Shown piece by piece: positions 54,552-63,457 of a stretch of DNA of 64,000 nucleotides. The translations under genes were made by a program, and so were the position numbers. The stretch is from Oscillospiraceae bacterium HV4-5-C5C. Lineage in GTDB: Bacteria > Bacillota > Clostridia > Saccharofermentanales > Fastidiosipilaceae. Below the pieces are notes generated by a model. The model saw only the letters and a program-made list of their open reading frames with translations, did no database searches and was not told where the DNA came from. Positions within the stretch are counted from its first letter, which is position 1. Every line of letters begins with the position of its first letter. The stretch lies in assembly GCA_012034405.1 (NCBI GenBank), contig JAAVLZ010000006.1, positions 1 to 64,000 of the forward strand, read 5' to 3'.

Positions 54552-54676
54552 AGCTAAGCAGGAAAACGGCAGCGGTCGGTTCAGACCGCATCTTTGACGA
54601 CCGGCGGCAGGCTGCAGCAGCAGTTTGATGTGGCTGCCCGGACAGCCAGCCCGGGTCGGAACCTGATATTGCCGAT

Positions 54677-54688
54677 GTAAATATTTAC
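54677..54688. promoter_or_regulatory. Perfect 12-base AT-rich palindrome before sufC
   Basis: GTAAATATTTAC, 44 bases before the sufC ATG and downstream of the candidate promoter, in a GC-rich setting. It could be a binding site for an Fe-S or iron regulator, or part of the leader RNA. No regulator gene is adjacent. Confidence 0.35.
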
Positions 54689-54731
54689 CAGGGGCTTTCG
54701 CTCAAGAAAAGAAAGGATATGGATTAAATAT

Positions 54732-55556
54732 ATGAGTAGACCGGTTCTGGAGATTAAAAATCTGTCTTGTTCAGTTGACCATAAAGAGATATTGCACGGT
54801 ATTAACCTGACCGTGCGCGGCGGTGAAATTCATGTCATCATGGGGCCAAACGGGACAGGCAAGTCGACTCTGGCTTCAACCCTGATGGGACATCCCAGCT
54901 ACAAGGTCAACGGTGGACAGGCGCTGCTGAACGGTGAGGATCTGCTGGCCATGCCGGTGGATGAGCGGGCGCGCAAGGGCTTGTTTCTGGCCATGCAGTA
55001 CCCGGCGGAAATTCAGGGCGTAACCAATGCGGATTTTATGCGCACGGCTATGAATGCCAAACTGCCCGCAGATCACCAGATCGGTGTTTTCCCATTCCGT
55101 AAGGCCTTGAATCAGGCCGTTTCAGAGCTGGAAATGGATGCCAGCCTGCCGGACCGCTACCTGAATGAAGGCTTTTCCGGAGGCGAAAAAAAGCGCAATG
55201 AAATTTTGCAGATGAAGCTGCTGAAACCGGCTGTCGCCATTCTGGATGAGATTGACTCCGGGCTGGATATTGACGCCCTGCGCATTGTGGGCCAGAACGT
55301 GACCCGGATGGCGCAGGATCGCGGCGAGGAGATGGGACTGCTGCTGATCACGCATTACCAGCGCCTGCTGGATTATATTGTGCCGGATTATGTACATGTC
55401 ATTATGAATGGCCGGGTCGTTCGCACCGGTGACAAGGAACTGGCGGAAAAACTGGAGCGTGACGGTTATGAATGGCTGCGGCAGGAGGCCGGTCTGGAAG
55501 CGGAACCTTCAGGCTCTGAGACGGCTGCTGATTTACTGTCCGGACTGCCGCTGTAA
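54732..55556 (+). CDS. sufC: Fe-S cluster assembly ATPase SufC
   Basis: The ATPase of the SufBCD scaffold, which builds Fe-S clusters in the cytoplasm. The 274 residues have Walker A IMGPNGTGKSTLAS, the SufC-typical QYPAEIQGV Q-loop, signature GFSGGEKKRNEI, Walker B VAILDEIDSGLDID and ITHYQRLLDYI, ending in the HVIMNGRVVRTGDKEL segment. The C-terminus is about 20 residues longer than usual. It is the first gene of the five-gene suf operon, with AAAGGAT upstream of the ATG. Confidence 0.95.
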   Translation: MSRPVLEIKNLSCSVDHKEILHGINLTVRGGEIHVIMGPNGTGKSTLASTLMGHPSYKVNGGQALLNGEDLLAMPVDERARKGLFLAMQYPAEIQGVTNADFMRTAMNAKLPADHQIGVFPFRKALNQAVSELEMDASLPDRYLNEGFSGGEKKRNEILQMKLLKPAVAILDEIDSGLDIDALRIVGQNVTRMAQDRGEEMGLLLITHYQRLLDYIVPDYVHVIMNGRVVRTGDKELAEKLERDGYEWLRQEAGLEAEPSGSETAADLLSGLPL

Positions 55557-55606
55557 CCTGGCGGCGCGGAGTCTTGGCGACAGCTATTTCAGGAAGGAGC
55601 CATATT

Positions 55607-56728
55607 GTGCGTAACATTGATAAAATCAGGACCTCATTGGGGTTGGATAATATATACGGTCTGTACTTTTCTCATAAAGGCCTGAGCAGTTTAATGCCGC
55701 TGCAGCGCCAGGATCGTCCGGGCGGCCGGGCCGCTGATCCTAAATGTGATCCGCTGACCGCAAGCTGTCAGCGTGACGGCATGAGCCTTGAACCGATCGC
55801 CTCGCCGGAACCAGAGGAGCTGGCCCTGTTCCGTCCCGTGGAGATAGAGCAGAAAAAAAAGGAACTGAACCGTCCGTTACCGGTGGATTGTGAGACGCAG
55901 GCCTACCGGCTGCGCATCTCGCCGGTTGGCCATCAGGTTAATTTGCCTGTATATCTGGCAGGTGAACGCCCGGCCGCGACTTATCTGGATATCACGCTGG
56001 AGCCCGGCGCTGAGGCAGCCATCACCCTGGTGACGGCCAAAACGGAAGAACCAATCTTTTTAAACATCAGTCTGGAGGAAAACAGCCGACTGGATCTCAA
56101 TCTGATCAAGATGCCGGGCTATATTTCCTGGCAGCTGCTGTCTTACCGCGTGGCCGTGGCGACAGGCGCGAGCCTGCGCCAGCACGCCGTAAATCTGGAC
56201 AGCTCGGTTTATCAGGCCGGACAGGTCTTTCTGCGCGGGGAAGGCGCGGAGGCCAGGACGCAGACGGCCGCTTTTGTGAACAGCTTTGAGTCGCAGCGCT
56301 TTGATATGACCATTCGCCATGAGGTACCGCATACGGTTTCAGACATGTTTAATCATGGCGTCATCATGGCGGAAGGCTTTGGCTGCTTTGCCGGCCGCGG
56401 CGTGATTATCAAGGGCGCTTATGGATCAAAGGCAGATCAGGACAGCCGCTTTTTAGCGCTGGATCCCGCTGCCAAAGCTGAGGCCTACCCGGTCCTGATT
56501 ATTGATGAATATGATGTGGAGGCCGGTCACGCCGGCAGTGTGGGTCAGATGGATGCGGAATCATTGTTTTATCTGCAAAGCCGCGGCCTGACCCTGGATG
56601 AGGCGCACAGCCTGATCACCGCAGGCTACCTCTTTCCCATCCTGCACGATATGGCCCGCTGTGTGCCGGCCCTGAAACAAACCGTGGCTTATCTGCAGCA
56701 GCGTGTCATTGAAAAGGTGAGCTTATGA
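55607..56728 (+). CDS. sufD: Fe-S cluster assembly protein SufD
   Basis: A 373-residue SufB/SufD-type scaffold subunit. The beta-helix core is recognisable in LNLIKMPGYISWQLLSYRVA, DMFNHGVIMAEGFGCFAGRG and the closing DAESLFYLQSRGLTLDEAHS with the RGL-x-L-x-A motif of the family. Position between sufC and sufS, and the lower similarity to classic SufB, identify it as SufD. The start is GTG 55607, with AAGGAG 8 bases upstream; the frame reaches TTG 55574 but without a site. Its stop overlaps the sufS ATG (ATGA). Confidence 0.88.
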   Translation: MRNIDKIRTSLGLDNIYGLYFSHKGLSSLMPLQRQDRPGGRAADPKCDPLTASCQRDGMSLEPIASPEPEELALFRPVEIEQKKKELNRPLPVDCETQAYRLRISPVGHQVNLPVYLAGERPAATYLDITLEPGAEAAITLVTAKTEEPIFLNISLEENSRLDLNLIKMPGYISWQLLSYRVAVATGASLRQHAVNLDSSVYQAGQVFLRGEGAEARTQTAAFVNSFESQRFDMTIRHEVPHTVSDMFNHGVIMAEGFGCFAGRGVIIKGAYGSKADQDSRFLALDPAAKAEAYPVLIIDEYDVEAGHAGSVGQMDAESLFYLQSRGLTLDEAHSLITAGYLFPILHDMARCVPALKQTVAYLQQRVIEKVSL

Positions 56729-57987
56729 ATGAGGATAAATTAAAAGAAATCCTGACCTGCAAGAGTATTGATCCGGCCGTCCGCCTGGATTTCCCGATGC
56801 TGGCAGTCAAGAGTCACGGGCAACCGTTTGCGTATCTGAATAATGCGGCTACTTCGCTCAAACCCAAGCCGGTACTGGAAGCGATGGCCCGCTATTATCA
56901 GGAGTATGGCAGCAGTGTTTTCCGCGGAGTGGACAGCATTGCCTATAAAGCGACCCAGGCCTTTGAAGCCACCCGCTACAAAGTTAAGGACTTTATTGGC
57001 GCCAAACAGGCTGAATCCATTGTCTTTACCTCCGGAGCGACTGCGGGCCTGAATCTGGTCTGCCACAGCTTTGCCGCCGCGCGTCTGCAGCCCGGGGATG
57101 AGCTGGTGGTTGGCGCCACGGAGCACCACGCTAACTACGTACCCTGGCAGCAGCTGTGCAAGCAAAAAGGGGCGCGGCTGGTGCTGGCTCCCAACAATGA
57201 GCGGGGGGAAGTAACACCGGAGCTGCTGGAGTCAGTGATGACGGACAAAACGCGCCTGGTTGCCGTCTGCCATATGAGCAATGTGATGGGCGCGGTCAAT
57301 GACCTGAAGGCGCTGGCAGCGATTGCTCACCGGCACGGCGCCTACCTGGTAGCAGACGGAGCGCAGGGCATTGTGCATGAGCGCCCGGAAGTAGCTGACT
57401 GGGATGTCGATTTTTACGCGTTTTCCGCGCATAAGATCTACGGACCAACCGGTGTCGGCGTGCTGTACGGTAAATATGACCTGCTGGAGAGCATGCCGCC
57501 CATGATCTACGGCGGCGAAATGATAGATGTGGTGGATGTGGCGGATACCACATTCAGAGACCCGCCCTACCGCTTTGAAGGCGGGACCCCGCCGATTGCG
57601 GAAGTCATTGGATTAGGCGCGGCGCTGGACTATATCAACAGCCTGGGTTATTGCTGCATGCAGCAGAAAACCCTGCAGCTGTGTAAACGAGCCGTGCGCG
57701 GTCTGCAGCAGAACCCTAATGTCGAAATCTATAATCCGGACAACTATTTTTCCGGTATTGTGAGCTTTAATGTTAAGGGAGTCCATCCCCATGATGCTGC
57801 CAGCATCTATGACCGGGAGGGGATTCAGGTCCGAGCCGGCCATCACTGCGCCCAGCCGGCCATGCGCTGGCTGCGGCAGAACGCGACGCTGCGGGCATCG
57901 TTTGCTTTTTACAACAATGAGGAAGAGGCTGACCGCTTAGTCACGGCCACCAAAAAGGCAGGTGATTTTCTAGATGTCTTCTTCTGA
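56725..57987 (+). CDS. sufS: SufS-type cysteine desulfurase
   Basis: A 420-residue PLP enzyme that takes sulfur from cysteine for cluster assembly. It shows NNAATSLKPKPVLEAM near the N-terminus, TSGATAGLNLV, the ATEHHANYVPW histidine segment, the PLP aspartate in LVADGAQG, the PLP lysine in FSAHKIYGPTG, and the persulfide cysteine in RAGHHCAQPAM. This is the group II (SufS) arrangement with the short loop and partner SufU, present next door. It overlaps sufD by 4 and sufU by 14 bases. Confidence 0.95.
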   Translation: MNEDKLKEILTCKSIDPAVRLDFPMLAVKSHGQPFAYLNNAATSLKPKPVLEAMARYYQEYGSSVFRGVDSIAYKATQAFEATRYKVKDFIGAKQAESIVFTSGATAGLNLVCHSFAAARLQPGDELVVGATEHHANYVPWQQLCKQKGARLVLAPNNERGEVTPELLESVMTDKTRLVAVCHMSNVMGAVNDLKALAAIAHRHGAYLVADGAQGIVHERPEVADWDVDFYAFSAHKIYGPTGVGVLYGKYDLLESMPPMIYGGEMIDVVDVADTTFRDPPYRFEGGTPPIAEVIGLGAALDYINSLGYCCMQQKTLQLCKRAVRGLQQNPNVEIYNPDNYFSGIVSFNVKGVHPHDAASIYDREGIQVRAGHHCAQPAMRWLRQNATLRASFAFYNNEEEADRLVTATKKAGDFLDVFF

Positions 57988-58501
57988 TGAACATATGAAC
58001 CTGCTGTACCGCCAGATTATCATGGATCACTACCAGCATCCCCGCAACAAGGGGCTGACAGGAGATCCGGCTTACTTTACGGTACATCTGAAAAATCCGT
58101 CCTGCGGGGATGACCTGTCCGTGCAAGTCAGACTGGACGGCGACCGGGTGGCGGATGTCCGCCATATTGGCGATGGCTGCTCCATCTGCTGCTCCAGCAG
58201 CTCCATGATGAGTGAGCTGCTCAAAGGTGAGACGGTGGAACAGGCGCTGGCCACCATTGAAGCATTTAAGCATATGGCTTCCGCGGAACCGTATGACGCG
58301 GATTTATTGAAAGAGGCGGTCAGCCTGCACGGGGTAGCCGAACTGCCGGCGCGGGTTAAATGCGCCACACTGGCCTGGATCGCTGCGGAAACAGCCATCC
58401 GCCGAGATGCGCAGCAAGCAGATGAGCAGCTGACCCGGCAGCCCGCAGCCGCGGCAGCTCCTCAGCGGCCGGCCGGTCAGGATGAAACGAGGACAAGCTA
58501 A
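57974..58501 (+). CDS. sufU: SufU sulfur-acceptor / scaffold protein
   Basis: A 175-residue zinc-dependent sulfurtransferase that accepts sulfur from SufS. The SufU motif [12 protein letters not shown], the [15 protein letters not shown] loop and the VKCATLAW cysteine supply the conserved Cys/Asp ligands. Length is slightly above the usual 145-150 because of an Ala/Gln/Pro-rich C-terminal tail. It overlaps the end of sufS by 14 bases, and its stop shares one base with the sufB start (TAATG). Confidence 0.93.
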   Translation: MSSSDEHMNLLYRQIIMDHYQHPRNKGLTGDPAYFTVHLKNPSCGDDLSVQVRLDGDRVADVRHIGDGCSICCSSSSMMSELLKGETVEQALATIEAFKHMASAEPYDADLLKEAVSLHGVAELPARVKCATLAWIAAETAIRRDAQQADEQLTRQPAAAAAPQRPAGQDETRTS

Positions 58502-59976
58502 TGGATATAGATAAAAATCAAGTTAAGGCTGCCATGGACAACACAGTGGCTGACGCGGAGCAGGAAAACCTGGTTTCGCCGGAAGAAATTACCCGCCAGC
58601 TGGATGAAGGCTATAAATATGGCTTTCGCGATGAGATCCAGAATTATAAAAAACTGCCCAAGGGTATTAATGAAGATGTCGTCCGTGAAATCAGCCGGCT
58701 CAAAAATGAACCTGAATGGATGACCGATTTCAGAGTAAAGTCCTACCGGACCTTTGCGGCCATGCCCATGCCCAGTTTTGGGCACATCGGTAAAGTTGAT
58801 TTTCAGGATATGTATTATTACGTCAAGGCGACGGAAGAAGCCGAGACCAGCTGGGATGATGTACCTGAACAGATTAAAGATACCTTTGAAAAGCTGGGGA
58901 TACCTCAGGCCGAACGGGAATATCTGGCAGGGGTGACGACTCAATATGAATCCGAAGTGGTGTACCATAAGGTGCACAAAGAACTGGATGAGCTGGGCGT
59001 GATTTTTACCGACACGGATACGGCCCTGAAAGAGCATCCGGACATTTTTAAAAAGTACTTTGGCAAGCTGGTTCCGGCTACGGACAACAAATTTGCTGCT
59101 TTAAACAGCGCGGTCTGGTCTGGAGGATCCTTTATCTACGTACCCAAGGGCGTCAAGGTTCCTCAGCCCCTGCAGTCCTATTTCCGCATCAACAGTGAAA
59201 AAATGGGTCAGTTTGAACGCACCCTGATTATAGTGGATGAAGGAGCGGACCTTCACTATGTGGAAGGTTGTACCGCGCCTAACTACACCACGAACTCACT
59301 GCACGCGGCCATTGTGGAAATTTTTGTAGAAAAGGGCGGCCGCTGCCGCTACACCACTATCCAGAACTGGTCGGATAATGTGTTCAACCTGGTAACCAAA
59401 CGCGCGGTCGCGGGCGAAGATGCTCAGGTGGAATGGATTGACGGTAATATCGGCAGTCACCTGACCATGAAGTATCCGGCCGTTTTCCTGCGCGGCGCCC
59501 GCTCTAAAGGTACCACGATTTCCATTGCCGTTGCCGGGAAAAATCAGACGCAGGACGCGGGCTCCCGGATGATTCATATCGGACCGGATACGTCCTCTAC
59601 CATTATTTCTAAATCCATTGCCCGTAATGGCGGCAACGCGACATACCGCGGCACGGTCAACTTTGAACCTTCAGCTTTGCGGGCCAAGGCGCATGTTGAA
59701 TGCGATACACTGATCCTGGACGAACAGTCCAAATCAGATACTTTGCCCACAAACCGGATTAAAAACGGCAGCGGCCAGTTTGAGCATGAGGCCACGGTCT
59801 CAAAAATCTCTGAGGAGAAGCTATTTTATCTGATGAGCCGGGGCATCCCTGAAGAAAAAGCGACGGAAATGATTATCATGGGCTTTATTGAGCCTTTCAC
59901 CCGGGAGCTGCCCATGGAGTACGCTATTGAACTGAATCAATTGATGAAGCTGGATATGTCTAATTCCGTCGGCTGA
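58501..59976 (+). CDS. sufB: Fe-S cluster assembly protein SufB
   Basis: The main scaffold subunit of SufBCD. The 491 residues include the SufB-specific segments [64 protein letters not shown] and [10 protein letters not shown], then [18 protein letters not shown] and [10 protein letters not shown]. The cysteine in EGCTAP and the conserved Asp/His/Glu residues used in cluster formation are present. It ends the operon and is followed after 20 bases by a strong terminator. Confidence 0.96.
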   Translation: MDIDKNQVKAAMDNTVADAEQENLVSPEEITRQLDEGYKYGFRDEIQNYKKLPKGINEDVVREISRLKNEPEWMTDFRVKSYRTFAAMPMPSFGHIGKVDFQDMYYYVKATEEAETSWDDVPEQIKDTFEKLGIPQAEREYLAGVTTQYESEVVYHKVHKELDELGVIFTDTDTALKEHPDIFKKYFGKLVPATDNKFAALNSAVWSGGSFIYVPKGVKVPQPLQSYFRINSEKMGQFERTLIIVDEGADLHYVEGCTAPNYTTNSLHAAIVEIFVEKGGRCRYTTIQNWSDNVFNLVTKRAVAGEDAQVEWIDGNIGSHLTMKYPAVFLRGARSKGTTISIAVAGKNQTQDAGSRMIHIGPDTSSTIISKSIARNGGNATYRGTVNFEPSALRAKAHVECDTLILDEQSKSDTLPTNRIKNGSGQFEHEATVSKISEEKLFYLMSRGIPEEKATEMIIMGFIEPFTRELPMEYAIELNQLMKLDMSNSVG

Positions 59977-59997
59977 GCCTTTTGCCCTGATGGTATC

Positions 59998-60037
59998 AAT
60001 AAGCCGGTACAGTTTAGCCTGTGCCGGCTTATTTTGT
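59998..60037 (+). terminator. Rho-independent terminator of the suf operon
   Basis: A 15-base stem, AATAAGCCGGTACAG (59998-60012) with CTGTGCCGGCTTATT (60019-60033), one wobble pair, six-base loop, followed by TTGTT. The A-rich left side may let it work on the opposite strand as well, for the convergent HAD gene. Confidence 0.85.
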
Positions 60038-60089
60038 TAGTCGGTGGCCCCGCGGATTGTCACGCCAGGCGCCAGCTGGTTTCCGCAGC

Positions 60090-60839
60090 TTAGCAGCTCA
60101 GTTCATCGAGCTTGGCGCTGAGCTCAGCCCAGTGCCGGATATGCCAGTGCGGACATTGGGGCTGCAGCCGTCGATCCGGCTCACCTGACTGCACTGTCCT
60201 GGGAGCCGGATCGTACCACACCGGTGTTATACCGGTCCTATATGCACCCTCAATATCTGCTCTGACATTGTCACCGCAAAACCAGCTGACATGCTGAGAT
60301 ACCTTGACTTTTTGCAGCGCCAGCTCAAACAGCAGCGGAGAAGGTTTGCGGACGCCGTATTCGCTGGAAGTGATAACAAAATCAAACGAATGCTCCGGCA
60401 GGCTCTTTTGCAGGCGCGCTTCCAGTAAACAACCAGACCAGGGCAGATTGCTGATAATTCCGCTCGGTATCCCCCTGCGGCGAAGCTGAGCCAGCAGCGA
60501 AATAATCCCGGGAGTCGGCCTGGCAGGCGCCCCGGCCTCCCAGATAATCTGTTCTGCTTGCAGCAGGGTGATGGACAGATCAATATCCAGGCGCTCAAAT
60601 AACAACCGCAACAAGACCCGTTCTTGAAATTCCAGCTTATCTCCCCGGGCGTGAACAAAAAAATCAAAAAGCTCCTGATCCGCTGCCGCCAGCTGTTCAA
60701 TTGACAGGCCGTGGGGGTTCTTCCTGATATAGGGGCGCAAGGCCGCATATGCGCGGATCAGGTTCAGAGGGGTTTCGCTTAGTACGGTTTCACCATAATC
60801 AAAAATGATCAGCTGAGGCTGCGGCGGTTTAATCTCCAT
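60090..60839 (-). CDS. HAD-superfamily hydrolase
   Basis: A 249-residue haloacid dehalogenase-like phosphatase with a helical cap (about 20-95). Motif I is LIIFDYGETV: the nucleophile aspartate is present, but the usual second aspartate (DxD) is glycine, as in the FDYGxT subgroup. Motif II is the serine in GIISNLP, motif III the lysine in GVRKPSP, and motif IV the aspartates in CGDNVRADIEG. The subgroup's substrates are mostly unknown. It is convergent with the suf operon and separated by 70 bases from the XRE gene on the same strand, so it may be co-transcribed with it. Confidence 0.85.
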   Translation of the reverse strand: MEIKPPQPQLIIFDYGETVLSETPLNLIRAYAALRPYIRKNPHGLSIEQLAAADQELFDFFVHARGDKLEFQERVLLRLLFERLDIDLSITLLQAEQIIWEAGAPARPTPGIISLLAQLRRRGIPSGIISNLPWSGCLLEARLQKSLPEHSFDFVITSSEYGVRKPSPLLFELALQKVKVSQHVSWFCGDNVRADIEGAYRTGITPVWYDPAPRTVQSGEPDRRLQPQCPHWHIRHWAELSAKLDELSC

Positions 60840-60909
60840 AAGTTTGGTACCTGCCTGCTAAAAATTGGGTCATTGATTCAATTATAGACAAAAAACCATG
60901 TTTCCAGGG

Positions 60910-61332
60910 TCAGGGATGGGGAGGCAAGGATATTTTTAAGAGTTGTAGCACTTTTAAATAATCTGAGTCAGAACAGTGGATCAGCCTTTCCAGTAAAACA
61001 GCTGGCAAATCCCGGCTTGCGGCAAATTGATTAAGCGGAGTATGGAACTCTGCCACAGGTAACCTGGCGGGGACGGGCTGATAGGCTGAATCGTCAGAAA
61101 CCAGGATCTCCTGACCCGTCAGCAGATATTCCAGACTGACACCTAGCACCTGAGAGATTTTCAGACAGCTTAAGGTCGGGGGCATGCGGTGCTTGGACCG
61201 CCAGCCAGCCCCTGTACTGGTGGAGACGCTAATCTCCTGCCATAGTGTTTTCTGGTCCATGGATAATAGATTCATCTGATGGTCAACCCGGTGCCAGAAA
61301 GATTTGATCCCATCATTCTCATCCTTTTTCAT
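60910..61332 (-). CDS. XRE/Cro-CI-type transcriptional regulator
   Basis: A 140-residue protein with an N-terminal helix-turn-helix of the HTH_3 type (about 8-68), ending in the diagnostic LKISQVLGVSLEYLLTG. The C-terminal 70 residues are helical with no recognised ligand domain. A TTG at 61362 extends the frame, but the best promoter on this strand (TTTACC/TTATAT, 17 bases) starts transcription near 61346, which excludes it. ATG 61332 therefore gives a short leader with a weak ribosome site. It is divergent from a sugar importer and probably binds the two repeated operators between them. Confidence 0.8.
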   Translation of the reverse strand: MKKDENDGIKSFWHRVDHQMNLLSMDQKTLWQEISVSTSTGAGWRSKHRMPPTLSCLKISQVLGVSLEYLLTGQEILVSDDSAYQPVPARLPVAEFHTPLNQFAASRDLPAVLLERLIHCSDSDYLKVLQLLKISLPPHP

Positions 61333-61352
61333 AAGTTTGTTTATAGCATGAG

Positions 61353-61381
61353 ATATAAGCAAAGATATCCAAATGGGTAAA
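61353..61381 (-). promoter_or_regulatory. Promoter of the XRE regulator gene
   Basis: On the minus strand TTTACC (61376-61381) and TTATAT (61353-61358) are 17 bases apart. Operator copy 1 at 61365-61380 fills the spacer and most of the -35. Confidence 0.5.
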
Positions 61382-61411
61382 TTACCATTGACAAAATATC
61401 CGAATGGATAT
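61365..61411. promoter_or_regulatory. Two repeated operators in the divergent promoter region
   Basis: Copy 1 is ATATCCAAATGGGTAA (61365-61380) and copy 2 is ATATCCGAATGGATAT (61396-61411), the latter a perfect 6+4+6 dyad. They are 31 bases apart, about three helical turns. Copy 1 sits in the spacer of the leftward promoter and copy 2 in that of the rightward promoter. Confidence 0.6.
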
Positions 61412-61416
61412 ATAGT
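61388..61416 (+). promoter_or_regulatory. Sigma-A promoter of the sugar importer operon
   Basis: A perfect TTGACA at 61388-61393, 17 bases, then TATAGT at 61411-61416. The leader to the ATG at 61560 is about 140 bases. Confidence 0.75.
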
Positions 61417-61559
61417 CGTTGCATGACGATTGCCCCAAAGCAGATAGCTGAGAATACATAAATCAAGTGAAAATGCTCGAAGGTTTTATGATTCTTTTTC
61501 GAATGTTATTTAGCTTCCAAATATTTCGTCAAACAAAAGTTGAGGGGGAACGAATAGAT

Positions 61560-62513
61560 ATGAAGCAAGCGGCCAAACAGTACACTGGCAGCAGCAAGGT
61601 TATGACGACTAAAATCAGCTACAAAAAAGACTTTCAGAAGTACAAAAGTGTTTATCTGATAGCTCTCATTTGCCTGCTGTATTACTTCATTTTCTGTTAC
61701 GCACCGATGGGTGGAATCTTAATAGCGTTTAAGAATTATCGTCCCGCTAGAGGTATTTGGGGAAGCGATTGGGTCGGACTGAGGTACTTTAAGCAGTTTT
61801 TTTCGAGCCATTACTTTTATAGACTGATCAGAAATACTCTCCTGATTAATGTGTATGACGTTTTGTTTGGCTTTCCCGCTCCAATTATTCTAGCTCTATT
61901 ACTGAATGAGCTCACTTCTCAGAGGTTTAAAAAAACTGTTCAGACAATTACTTATTTACCTTACTTTATTTCATTAGTCGTAGTCTGTGGCATTATTCTG
62001 GATTTTTTGTCAGTTGATGGACTGGTTAACCAGATCATTGACTTTTTTGGTGGCTCAACAGTTGTGTTCTTACAAAACCCAAAATACTTCCGGACAATAT
62101 ATGTGGTTTCAGGAATATGGCAAAATGTTGGCTACGGTTCAATAATATATCTGGCTGCGTTATCCGCCATTGACACCCAACTGCTTGATGCATCTGCAGT
62201 GGATGGCTGCAACAGATTCCAGAGGATCTGGCATGTAACATTACCGGGGATAGCTCCAACTATTATTATCATGCTGATTTTGCGCTTGGGCAGCATGATG
62301 AATGTTGGCTTTGAGAAAGTCATCCTGCTTTATAATGAATCAATTTATGAAACTTCTGATGTTATATCCAGCTTTGTATATCGTTATGGGATTTTGCAGG
62401 GTAATTACAGTTACAGCACAGCTGTGGGTCTTTTTAACTCCTTGATAAATTTTGCCTTGCTGATCATAGTCAACCAGATAAGCAAAAAGGTCAGCAGTAT
62501 TTCAATATGGTAA
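61560..62513 (+). CDS. Carbohydrate ABC transporter permease (LplB-like)
   Basis: A 317-residue CUT1-type permease. After a basic N-terminus come six hydrophobic segments with the LplB-typical YAPMGGILIAFKNY at the end of helix 1 and the EAA loop DASAVDGCNRFQRIWHVTLP that docks the ATPase. AGGGGGAA lies 9 bases before ATG 61560; the frame runs back to 61467 but without a ribosome site. With the next two genes it forms an importer for complex or oligosaccharides. No ATPase gene is present, as usual for this class, which borrows a shared MsmX-type ATPase. Local base composition is AT-richer than the rest of the window. Confidence 0.9.
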   Translation: MKQAAKQYTGSSKVMTTKISYKKDFQKYKSVYLIALICLLYYFIFCYAPMGGILIAFKNYRPARGIWGSDWVGLRYFKQFFSSHYFYRLIRNTLLINVYDVLFGFPAPIILALLLNELTSQRFKKTVQTITYLPYFISLVVVCGIILDFLSVDGLVNQIIDFFGGSTVVFLQNPKYFRTIYVVSGIWQNVGYGSIIYLAALSAIDTQLLDASAVDGCNRFQRIWHVTLPGIAPTIIIMLILRLGSMMNVGFEKVILLYNESIYETSDVISSFVYRYGILQGNYSYSTAVGLFNSLINFALLIIVNQISKKVSSISIW

Positions 62514-62525
62514 AGGAGAATAGAG

Positions 62526-63434
62526 ATGGGCAAAAAAGCTGAGTGGAATTATGGAAAAAAGAGTGCCGGCAGTAAAGTGTTTGATGTCATAAACATTATT
62601 ATTATGCTTTTCCTGATTGTGATAACGCTTTATCCCTTCTTGTATGTACTATTTGCCTCATTCAGCAACCCATTGAAACTGATGGCGCACAGAGGGCTGT
62701 TGTTGGCTCCGCTGGGATTTACATTCAAAGGTTACAGCATGGTCTTCAGGAATTCAGGGGTGGTGCAGGGCTTTCTGGTTACCATCTTTGTCACGGTAGT
62801 CGGAACTCTGATAAACATGATCGCTTCGATTGCTTTTGCCTACGTCCTGTCAAAAAAGGATATGCGCTGGCATGGCCTCATTACCATGTTAGCTGTATTT
62901 ACCATGTTTTTTGGCGGCGGTATGATTCCGACTTACATTGTTGTTAACAGCCTGGGCTTAGTTGACAGTCTGTGGTCTTTGATTCTGCCGGGTCTGATTA
63001 ACACCTACAATGTCATTATCCTCAGAACGGCCATTGCCAGCGTCCCGCCAGAACTTGAAGAGTCTGCCCGTCTGGATGGCGCAGGTGAGCTGAGGATTCT
63101 AAGCAAAATCATTGTTCCGGTGATTATTCCTTCAATTGCCGCTGTAACCCTGTTTTATATGGTCGGACATTGGAATTCCTGGTCTGACGCGCTGATCTAT
63201 ATTCGTACACCAGAGAAATTTCCGCTGCAATTGGTCCTGAGAGCTATTCTTATTCAGAATGACACTCAGGCAGGCGTGTCAGGTACCGCCTATCAGGGTG
63301 GGGAAGATCACGCGGCTAGGATGCTGCTCAAATATTCAACCATTATGGTATCAATTATTCCAATTATCTGTGTCTACCCCTTTATTCAAAAGTACTTTAC
63401 TAAGGGAGTCATGATTGGGGCTCTAAAAGGCTGA
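62526..63434 (+). CDS. Carbohydrate ABC transporter permease (YtcP-like)
   Basis: A 302-residue partner permease of the CUT1 family with six hydrophobic segments. The opening YPFLYVLFASFSNP, the GGGMIPTYIVVNSLGLVDS loop, the EAA loop EESARLDGAGELRILSKIIV and the closing FIQKYFTKGVMIGALKG are typical of YtcP. It follows the LplB-like gene by 12 bases with AAAGGAGAA upstream, and precedes the lipoprotein gene by 23 bases. Confidence 0.91.
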   Translation: MGKKAEWNYGKKSAGSKVFDVINIIIMLFLIVITLYPFLYVLFASFSNPLKLMAHRGLLLAPLGFTFKGYSMVFRNSGVVQGFLVTIFVTVVGTLINMIASIAFAYVLSKKDMRWHGLITMLAVFTMFFGGGMIPTYIVVNSLGLVDSLWSLILPGLINTYNVIILRTAIASVPPELEESARLDGAGELRILSKIIVPVIIPSIAAVTLFYMVGHWNSWSDALIYIRTPEKFPLQLVLRAILIQNDTQAGVSGTAYQGGEDHAARMLLKYSTIMVSIIPIICVYPFIQKYFTKGVMIGALKG

Positions 63435-63457
63435 AATCATTAAAAGGAGATGGAAAG

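Larger units (their letters stand above)
54336..54731. other. Divergent regulatory region between hisH and sufC
   Basis: About 400 bases. It holds a candidate suf promoter (54523-54551), a small GCGGTC/GACCGC hairpin near 54574, and a perfect GTAAATATTTAC palindrome at 54677. On the minus strand TACAAT lies near 54408 as a possible hisH -10. No T-box motif and no gene were found. Confidence 0.5.

Noticed and set aside
54336-54731. T-box leader before hisH or sufC
   Set aside because: The conserved T-box sequence (GGTGGnACCGCG-like) is absent on both strands.
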